Source of the DNA: Calycina herbarum
Taxonomy: Eukaryota; Ascomycota; Leotiomycetes; Helotiales; Pezizellaceae
Length of the DNA: 13,555 nt
Assembly (NCBI GenBank): GCA_001414485.1
Contig: LLEY01000387.1
Coordinates: 1 to 13,555, forward strand
Reading direction: 5' to 3'
Shown: positions 7,341 to 13,555 of the stretch, piece by piece
Layout: every line of letters begins with the position of its first letter
How positions within the stretch are numbered: position 1 is the first letter of the stretch
Made by a program: the position numbers and the translations under genes
The notes under the pieces: generated by a model
Databases searched by the model: none
What the model was told of the DNA's origin: nothing
The model's input: only the letters and a program-made list of their open reading frames with translations

Positions 7341-10300
7341 ATGGAGACGAAATCATCCCACTTTTCAGATAGCGGGGAGGACAATGGTGAATATAATATG
7401 GTAAGTGCTATGATCTGGAACAATATCTGTCGCTAATAATGATATTAATATAGGAGGTAAGTAGTAGCTGCGTTAATGATTAAGAGAAGAGAGTCGCTGA
7501 CCGGGGGTCTTGGTGGTGGTTTTAGGCGGTAAGTGGTAGCTGCGTTGATAATTAAGAGAAGAGAGTCGCTGATCAGGTGTCTTGGTGGTGGTTTTAGCGT
7601 GTAAGTAGTAGCTGCGTTGATGATCAAGAGAAGAGAGTCGCTGATCGGGGGTCTTGGTGGTGGTTTTAGCGTGTAAGTAGTAGCTGCGTTGATGATTAAG
7701 AGAAGAGAGTCGCTGACCGGGGGTCTTGGTGGTGGTTTTAGCTTGTAAGTATTATCTGCGTTGATAACTAAGAGAAGAGAGTCGCTGACCAGGTGTCTTG
7801 GTGGTGGTTTTAGCATGTAAGTAGCAGCTGCGTTGATAATCAAGAGAAGAGAGTCGCTGACTAGGGGTCTTGGTGGTGGTTTTAGGAGGTAAGTAGTAGC
7901 TGCGTTGATAATAAGAGAAGAGAGTCGCTGACCGGGGGTCTTGGTGGTTGTTTTAGGAGGTAAGTAGTAGCTGTGTTGATAATCAAGAGAAGGGAGTCGC
8001 TGATTAGGTGTCTTGGTAGTGGTTTTAGCGTGTAAGTAGTAGCTGCGTTGATGATCAAGAGAAGAGAGTCGCTGACCGGGGGNGTTTTAGCGTGTAAGTA
8101 GTAGCTGCGTTGTTAATGATCAAGAGAAGGGAGTCGCTGACCGGGGGTCTTGGTGGTGGTTTTAGGAGGTAAGTATTATTTGCGTTGATAATCAAGAGAA
8201 GAGAGTCGCTGATCGGGGGTCTTGGTGGTGGTTTTAGCTTGTAAGTAGTAGCTGCGTTAATAATTAAGAGAAGAGAGTTGCTGATTAGGTGTCTTGGTGG
8301 TGGTTTTAGCGTGTAAGTAGTAGCTGCGTTGATAATCAAGAGAAGAGAGTCGCTGACCGGGGGTCTTGGTGGTGGTTTTAGCAAGTAAGTATTATCTGCG
8401 TTGATAATCAAGAGAAGAGAGTCGCTGACCACGGGTCTTGGTGGTGGTTTTAGCTTGTAAGTAGTAGCTGCGTTAATAATCAAGAGAAGAGAGTTGCTGA
8501 TTAGGTGTCTTGGTGGTGGTTTTAGCGTGTAAGTAGTAGCTACGTTGATAATCAAGAGAAGAGAGTCGCTGACCGGGGGTTTTGGTGGTGGTTTTAGCTT
8601 GTAAGTAGTAGCTGCGTTGATAACTAAGAGAGGAGAGTCGCTAATCAGGTGTCTTGGTGGTGGTTTTAGCATGTAAGTAGTAGCTGCGTTGTTAATGATG
8701 AAAAGAAGGGAGTCGCTGACCGGGGGTATTGGTGGTGGTTTTAGGCGGTATGTAGTAGCTGCGTTAATAATTAAGAGAAGAGAGTCGCTGACCGGGGGTC
8801 TCGGTGGTGGTTTTAGGCGGTAAGTAGTAGCTGCGTTGATAATCAAGAGAAGAGAGTCGCTGACCGGGGGTCTTGGTCGTGGTTTTAGCTTGTAAGTAGT
8901 AGCTGCGTTAATAATTAAGAGAAGAGAGTTGCTGATCAGGTGTCTTGGTGGTGGTTTTAGCGTGTAAGTAGTAGCTACGTTGATAATCAAGAGAAGAGAG
9001 TCGCTGACCAGGGGTTTTGGTGGTGGTTTTAGCTTGTAAGTAGCAGCTACGTTGATAATCAAGAGAAGAAAGTCGCTGATCAGGTGTCTTGGTGGTGGTT
9101 TTAGAACGTAAGTAGCAGCTATATTAATAATTAAGAGAAGAGACTCGCTTATATTATATCTTAGAGAGTACGTATTATTGTATTTACTTAATAACATTAC
9201 TAACTAGTATTTTTTCTATTACTTTTCTAGTTAGTAAGCTGGCTTATATACTCTTCTGTTGTATATAATACTAATTTAGATCGACAAATCTAGTATGCTA
9301 AGGACAAGTGGACTTACCCGCCATTCAATGCATTTTCGAAATCTCTCGAAGTAGAAACTGGGTTAAATTCTCTATTTACTTATAAACCTTCTTCGGAGTT
9401 ATGCATTCCCTGTCGTAATATCGACCTAAATGCCTATCTCTCTTCGTTACATGATCTAGAAAAGGGTTGTGATCTATGTCAAATCCTTTCTAAAATCCCC
9501 GAGGAAGCTAGGAACAAGGAGCCTAAGAGACGACTTCTTGAAGCTCAGCAATACGTAAGAATTTGTGCTGTGCCGGGTATGTGAAACTGTACCGCTTTTG
9601 TTGTGCTACAATAGACAGCTGATGCTATTTAGATCCCCAACCTAGAAGCTCGCAGCCAATCCGACACGGACTTCCAGGATTTCTGCAATCGGGTAGCCAG
9701 CTCTATTTCGACCTAATCAAGGAATGGATTCGATTTTGTGATATGGGCAACTGCTCGAAAGGCTATAGCTGCTGTCCTAAGCTCGATGGAGCTAGAATGC
9801 CAACCCGCGTTATTGATGTGGGAGATGGCTCCACCGTTGAACTTAAGTTGAGAGACAACATTGGTCAAGGAGCACACTACGTTGCTCTATCTCATTGCTG
9901 GGGCAAGCCACCAGAAAAACAGGAGGAAACAACAAAAGAACAGAAGAACTGGAACTGGAACCGGGAACCTACTACTACCAACAAGGAGGAGAACTGGAAC
10001 GGGCAAACTACTACTAGCAACAAGGAGAAGAGAGCTCAAGGATTTCTGGTTACAGAATTGCCGCAGACATTTCAAGATGCAATCACAGTCACTCGAAAAC
10101 TTAACCAGCGATACCTCTGGATCGATTCGCTTTGTATTATTCAGGATGACCCAGGAGACTGGACTATCGAATCTGAGAAGATGGAAGCGGTATTTAAGAA
10201 CGCCTACTGTACAATTGCTGCCACCTCCGCTAAAGACTCAACTCAAGGATTTCTTAAACGGCCGCAAGAGGAAGATTCACAATATGTGATGGTGTCCGAG

Positions 10301-11374
10301 TCCTCACATGGCAAAGTCTACATTTGTACATCAATCGATGATTATGATCGCGACGTACTAGAGGGAATCTTGAATACGCGAGCTTGGGTGTTACAGGAAC
10401 GAGCCTTGTCACGCCGAACAATCCATTTCACGCGGAGGCAAACGTACTGGGAGTGTGGCGGTGGGGTGCGGTGCGGTGCGAAACGCTGACTCATATGAAG
10501 AAGTAAGTCCCGATCTAGGGCTCAGTTTTAAAGACGCTTTCGTCTTTCTAGATCGCTTTTCTTTATTCATTACCGAGCACTTACAACATTACTAATTTCT
10601 ACTAAAACTAGTGAGAAATTGTCTTTTCGAAGTGATCCAGAATTTCCTCGTTCTATTACTTATCGTACTCGGTCAGCTCGAATCATGCTTATTCAATCTC
10701 TCTTTGCGGATTACTCGACACTCCACCTCACATACGAGACAGACAGGCCCGTAGCAATCGAGTCACTAGCTAAGGCGTTGGCCAAAGCCCTCAAGACCGA
10801 GGTCAGTGATGGGATCTTTGAGTTCTTCCTGCACCGAAGTCTTCTGTGGCAACCGGCACAGAATACCCTGACGCAGATAGATTATGATAAGAAGGTGCCT
10901 CCATCTAAGGCGCCTCAATCGTGGTCTTGGATGGCGTATCACGGGAAGATCCAGTATTTGCCAATCGAATATGAAGACGTTGAATGGGATTGTAGTGTTC
11001 AACTTGTGGACACCGTCCGATTTGCGAAGGCCTTGCCATCTGGGATTCCGAGCAATTATGTCTTAAAGGCTCGAGTAAGACGGCTTCGAGATTGCAAGAT
11101 TAAACCTGAGGGCGTTATACTCGACAAGGAGAACAACGAAGTTGGGCAGCTGTGGTTTGATACCCAACCTGACAGCGTACTATCCGAAGTACGGTGTGCT
11201 ATAATGGGAAGAAAGCGTATAGCAGAGGATGGGAACCGGAAATATTATGTGCTGTTTGTTAAATGCGCGACGGCGCCTTCGCAGCGCGAATGTTTTAAGA
11301 GGGTTGGAATGGGTTTGATCCAGAAGCGTTTTATACTGTTTGACGGTCCAGATGATAAGGCACGAATCCTCTAA
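7341..11374 (+). CDS. HET-domain protein with a 5' micro-exon/intron array; carries a 5-nt frameshift
   Basis: Proposed exons: 7341-7400 (20 residues, METKSSHF...), 26 single-codon micro-exons between 7454 and 9233, 9294-9576, 9633-10502 and 10612-11374. With the frameshift ignored this gives 682 residues, or 656 if all micro-exons are skipped. Exon 9294-9576 has LCIPCRNIDL and GCDLCQIL, the Cys-rich N-terminal region common in HET proteins, and no in-frame ATG, so an upstream start exon is required. The HET domain shows YVALSHCWG (9878-9904), LPQTFQDA, YLWIDSLCIIQ (10112-10144), YCTIAATSA and AWVLQERALSRRTIHF. The C-terminal half lacks other domains. Introns 9577-9632 (GTATGT) and 10503-10611 (GTAAGT, TACTAAT) fit. 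A GGTGC triplication at 10465-10479 shifts the frame to TGA at 10487. HET proteins trigger incompatibility cell death. The HET call is firm; the 5' model is inferred. Confidence 0.75.
7401..9293 (+). other. Chain of 27 intron-like segments separated by 26 three-base micro-exons
   Basis: Intron 1 (7401-7453: GTAAGT, CGCTAAT, ATATAG) is unique sequence. Introns 2-24 are the 72-bp array units without their last three bases: 69 nt in most, 68 in intron 8, 72 in introns 11 and 19. Intron 25 (9108-9164) is a half-decayed unit. Introns 26 (9168-9230: GTACGT, TACTAAC, pyrimidine tract, TTCTAG) and 27 (9234-9293: GTAAGC, ACTAAT, TCTAG) are unique. Donors are GTAAGT 24 times, and GTATGT, GTACGT and GTAAGC once each. 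All introns are phase 0. Triplets: CGT 7, CTT 6, GAG 4, GCG 3, CAT 2, and CAA, AAC, AGA, TTA once each. None is a stop. Splice signals are seen directly; use is inferred. The alternative is one 1893-nt intron. Confidence 0.6.
7457..9167. repeat. 72-bp tandem array (about 24 units)
   Basis: The unit on the + strand begins GTAAGTAGTAGCTGCG and ends GGTGGTTTTAG plus three variable bases. The branch-like CTRAY lies at unit positions 41-45, with its A 25 nt before the acceptor. All 23 regular units keep CTRAY and TTTTAG, and all but one keep GTAAGT. Other differences include GTAGTAGCT/GTATTATCT, ACCGGGGGT/ATCAGGTGT and TTGATAATC/TTAATAATT. Indels: -1 in 7889-7956, +3 in 8094-8165 and 8673-8744. 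The last unit decays from about 9120. A single N at 8083 stands for about 11 expected bases, so the copy number is uncertain. Confidence 0.95.
9953..10030 (+). repeat. In-frame 39-bp duplication inside the HET domain
   Basis: Two adjacent 39-nt units encode NWNREPTTTNKEE and NWNGQTTTSNKEK. They lie in a hydrophilic low-complexity insert between the SHCWG motif and the LPQTFQDA motif of the HET domain, a loop of variable length in this family. Confidence 0.8.
10465..10479 (+). repeat. GGTGC x3, probable frameshifting microsatellite
   Basis: Three exact GGTGC copies follow TYWECGG. With three copies the frame reads VRCGAKR and stops at TGA 10487-10489. With two copies it would read VRCETLTHMKK and run straight into the GTAAGT donor at 10503, joining the downstream exon in frame. 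The family pattern after the WECG motif supports the two-copy frame. Confidence 0.75.
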
Positions 11375-11467
11375 TGTATTCTTCTCGCACTTCGATTTTT
11401 CCTTTTTTTTCTTGAACGAAGGCTAGATTCCTTTCTTCTTCCTTCTCTTAGCAGATTGAACACGTTT

Positions 11468-11473
11468 AATAAA
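11468..11473 (+). terminator. Candidate polyadenylation signal of the HET gene
   Basis: AATAAA lies 94 nt downstream of the stop codon (11372-11374), after a T-rich stretch. The position is reasonable for a fungal 3' end. Confidence 0.35.
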
Positions 11474-12041
11474 CATAAAGTAAACGCAAGTCTCGGTGAG
11501 GCATAGGGGGGTTTGAACCCGAAGGCATAACTCGGTGTGACGGACCTGAACGACGTTTGATGGTAGAATTGATCCATTCTTAGAATGCTAGGTTGAAGAG
11601 CTGAGACAGCTCTGAGTAATGCTAATATACAGGATTCTGCCAGGCGGTGAAGGTCACCTGGCAGGCAGGTCTGGAACCAGAACTGTCACAGTTGGAGTAT
11701 ATCGGGAAAACGGAATTTTGCGGCAGTCCGCCACACAGCCATAGCTAAGCAGCCACGAGCTTTATTCTATACATATTGTAATTACCGTAACCACTCTCCA
11801 CTTTTATTACAAAGCGACCAGGGATCCTTGGTCGTTTAATCTGGAGGTACCAACCTATGTGGCGATATCGCATGACATAGCACTTCCTGGTCACCACAAC
11901 ACTGTAAATGATTTTTCAGCATTGTAGTGAGGGTTGGAAACCTAGATCATAGTATTATATGAGTTTTGAAAGGTGCAAAGAGCTTATGGTAGTGCTATAG
12001 GTTGAGAGGTTCTATTATACTACGGATTGATATCCCCCGCA
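11474..12041. other. Intergenic region with clustered inverted repeats
   Basis: No gene was found. Hairpin-capable sequences are GAGCTG-AGA-CAGCTC (11598-11612), CTGCCAG...CTGGCAG (11637-11664), a near-palindrome CGACCA...TGGTCG (11815-11834), CTATGT...ACATAG around CGATATCG (about 11855-11881), and a loose pair near 11900-11930. They may be relics of non-autonomous elements. I see no element ends. Confidence 0.35.
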
Positions 12042-12077
12042 ATCAGGCGCGGTAGCGACGATGTGATCGTAAATTTT
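12042..12077. repeat. Dispersed repeat fragment, copy B
   Basis: This is the partner of 5188-5224: ATCAGGCG, a four-base difference, AGCGACGATGTG, a variable spacer, then AATTTT. The copies are in the same orientation. Confidence 0.5.
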
Positions 12078-12434
12078 AGAGTAGCCGGGGTTTAGACTGT
12101 TCAGGAGTGGTTACATAACATGACTGACACAAAAATACTAGAATTTTCAATAGATCTAGAAATTTAGATTTAATTGAATTCAAAGTACTAATAGTTTGTC
12201 TCGTCACGGTGTGCGTCTCTCGACGCAGGGATGCACGTTAGCACCTCGAGACTTGCTTGTCCCGAGGACAGAAATGCACCAAAACCAAGCTTCGAGCTTC
12301 TATGCTCCGGTAATGGAATGATGTCATGGACAATTTCTAGATAGAGCCTGACTTGCGCAATGATGAGTGGAAATGAAATCTCCTGATTTTGGATCAGTCT
12401 AAACGTCCTTCCTGCGTCTACAACGCCCCAATTG
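12078..12434. other. Intergenic / 3' flank of the kinase gene
   Basis: This lies downstream of the kinase stop codon. A minus-strand frame stays open to 12188, but only as read-through of unspliced kinase sequence. I see nothing else. Confidence 0.35.
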
Positions 12435-13555
12435 TTACATCGCTCTTTGCAGACGCTCAATCCCCTCTTTCGCAAGGGTGTACACTTCTTCCTCGGATCC
12501 AGTGCTGTCGATCTACAGAGAGTTAGCTGATGTAACATCAAAGCATCACTTTGACCGACCTTCTCGAATGGCCCTTTTTCTTGGAGGTGTCTTCGTAGGG
12601 ACTTCTCGTTACTGTATGACCGCAACCTCTTTTCAATGACAGCTTTTTTGTCATCTGATCTCGATGATGATGTCGCCCTTTTCTCAAGGCGAGCCCTGAG
12701 TATTCCCTCGAACACGTCCTCCGGCACGCTCTCTGGGCAATCCAGGGAGAGAGTTGAATAGCGTCGAGAGACCTTAAAAGTGTCAGCAGAAAGTCATCAT
12801 TAAAGATGGCGAAGATTACCCGTTGCTCAAATGTTACAAGCTGATCAAAACTTCTCGGAAATCCATTCACAAGCCACTTGGGACCCTTTGCTACCGCAAT
12901 CAGAAGACTGATCATCAGTTCCGCGGGAACAGTGAACCCTATGTCTATGCTTTTTTGGATAAAATTAGAGTACCGAGAACCACGTCGTTCAATCTCTTTG
13001 CGAAGTAATTCACCGGTAGGAATGTGACAGAAGTTGAGCGCCTCTGCAAGCTTGGCACACTGGGTATCTTTGCCTACGCCAGGACCGCCTAGTAAAGTTA
13101 GCATAGAAGAAAGAATGAACTTTAATGACAAGTACCAATTACGAATATGATCGTCATTTGCAACTGTTTCTCCCGCAATGAGTTTTCTTCCTTTGAGAGA
13201 AGATTGGTTAAATCTTGGAAGTAAACTGCTTTGGGTGGGGACTCCAAAAATTCAAGAAGTTTCTCAAACTGTGGATATCTCAAGATATATATAACTGCTT
13301 GGATTCGACATTCGAGGCTATCTGCTTCGTGGGTTATCCGAGCTGCATCGGAGTCGCGAGCCTCAAATTCTGTAAAGTACGGCTGCATCATATTTGTTTG
13401 AGATACGTATACGAGGTATCTCTGTCCGAACTGCTCATGACGATATTTGTCCGCTAACAATGATATCAGCAACGAGCATATCTTCGCGAGTAGAGTTTTA
13501 CCTTTTTCTATGCCTTCTGAAGGGATAACATCACCGATCACAATCTCACCGAGAT
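12435..13555 (-). CDS. Adenylate/UMP-CMP kinase-family protein with unknown N-terminal region (5' partial)
   Basis: Exons: 13555-13136 (continuing off-window), 13088-12820, 12772-12560 and 12512-12435 (TAA), 325 visible residues. The last ~190 are a full-length short-LID nucleoside monophosphate kinase, which moves phosphate from ATP to AMP or UMP/CMP. Visible motifs: P-loop GGPGVGKDTQ, HIPTGELLR, NGFPRS, LDCPESVPEDV, SRSDDKK (short LID) and C-terminal IDSTGSEEEVY. Which nucleotide it prefers cannot be told. The ~139 residues before it (IGDVIPSEGIEKGKTLLAKI..., YLVYVSQTN) match no domain I recognise; GIEKGKT is one residue short of a P-loop spacing. The three introns are each exactly 47 nt with CTAAC or CTGAC branch motifs. 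Donors GTACTT, GTAATC and GTCGGT are weak, and the last is unusual. The kinase identification is confident. The role of the fusion is unknown. Confidence 0.8.

Noticed and set aside
7457..9167. CRISPR-like array
   Set aside because: The units are contiguous 72-bp copies with only three variable bases, no spacers, in a eukaryotic gene context.
9275..9293. TTTAG (ending 9279) as acceptor of the last array intron
   Set aside because: It leads in phase 0 to a stop (TAG) before the HET motifs. The acceptor ending 9293 opens directly into the HET frame.
11500..11545. Second tRNA-like T arm (GGTTTGAACCC)
   Set aside because: Only three stem pairs form, with no acceptor stem or A box. It is probably a chance palindrome.
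12188..12434. Minus-strand frame continuing beyond the kinase stop
   Set aside because: It is read-through of the intron at 12559-12513. Splicing to the IDSTGSEEEVY exon gives the family C-terminus and the stop at 12435.
13500..13541. Second P-loop (GIEKGKT) in the N-terminal part of the kinase protein
   Set aside because: It is one residue short of GxxxxGK[ST] and no Walker B partner is visible.

Overview
The window comes from a filamentous ascomycete (Pezizomycotina). This rests on many short (47-60 nt) GT...CTRAY...AG introns and on two HET-domain genes, one of HET-NACHT-WD40 (HNWD/STAND, fungal NLR) architecture. The genes sit in AT-rich, gene-poor DNA with relic repeats, which looks like an accessory allorecognition-type region.

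Layout: (1) 1-170, minus: part of an unrecognised exon running off the left edge. (2) 171-1350: no gene, a heat-shock-element-like inverted repeat. (3) 1380-4504, minus: an HNWD gene with two introns and only two full WD40 repeats plus part of a third. It is disabled by one TAG that replaces the tryptophan of the HET core motif. (4) 4505-7168: non-coding, with a MITE-like inverted repeat, a microsatellite, a tRNA-like T arm and a dispersed repeat. (5) 7169-11374, plus: a second HET-domain gene. Its 5' part (7401-9293) is a tandem 72-bp array. (6) 11375-12434: non-coding, hairpin-rich. (7) 12435-13555, minus: the 3' part of a gene ending in an adenylate/UMP-CMP kinase domain, three introns of exactly 47 nt, 5' end off-window.

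Main discovery. Each 72-bp unit on the + strand is a 69-nt spliceosomal-intron look-alike (GTAAGT donor, CTRAY branch motif, TTTTAG acceptor) followed by three bases. Those three bases are the most variable part of the unit, although the sequence on both sides is nearly invariant. An ATG exon with its own donor (7341-7400) lies immediately upstream. The HET exon begins, in frame, after an acceptor at 9293, and it has no in-frame ATG of its own before 9743. The sequence therefore reads as a chain of 27 phase-0 introns separated by 26 single-codon micro-exons. All 26 are sense codons for helix-favouring residues (R, L, E, A, H, Q, N). Skipping any number of them keeps the frame. If it is spliced this way, it is a device for adding, losing or changing one residue per repeat in the N-terminus of a HET protein. 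I know of no described system with this form. Competing readings are one 1.9-kb intron holding a minisatellite, or an antisense 24-residue-repeat ORF.

Both HET genes carry a single lesion (TAG; a GGTGC triplication frameshift), which fits silenced or switching incompatibility alleles. All splicing and function statements are inferred from sequence alone.
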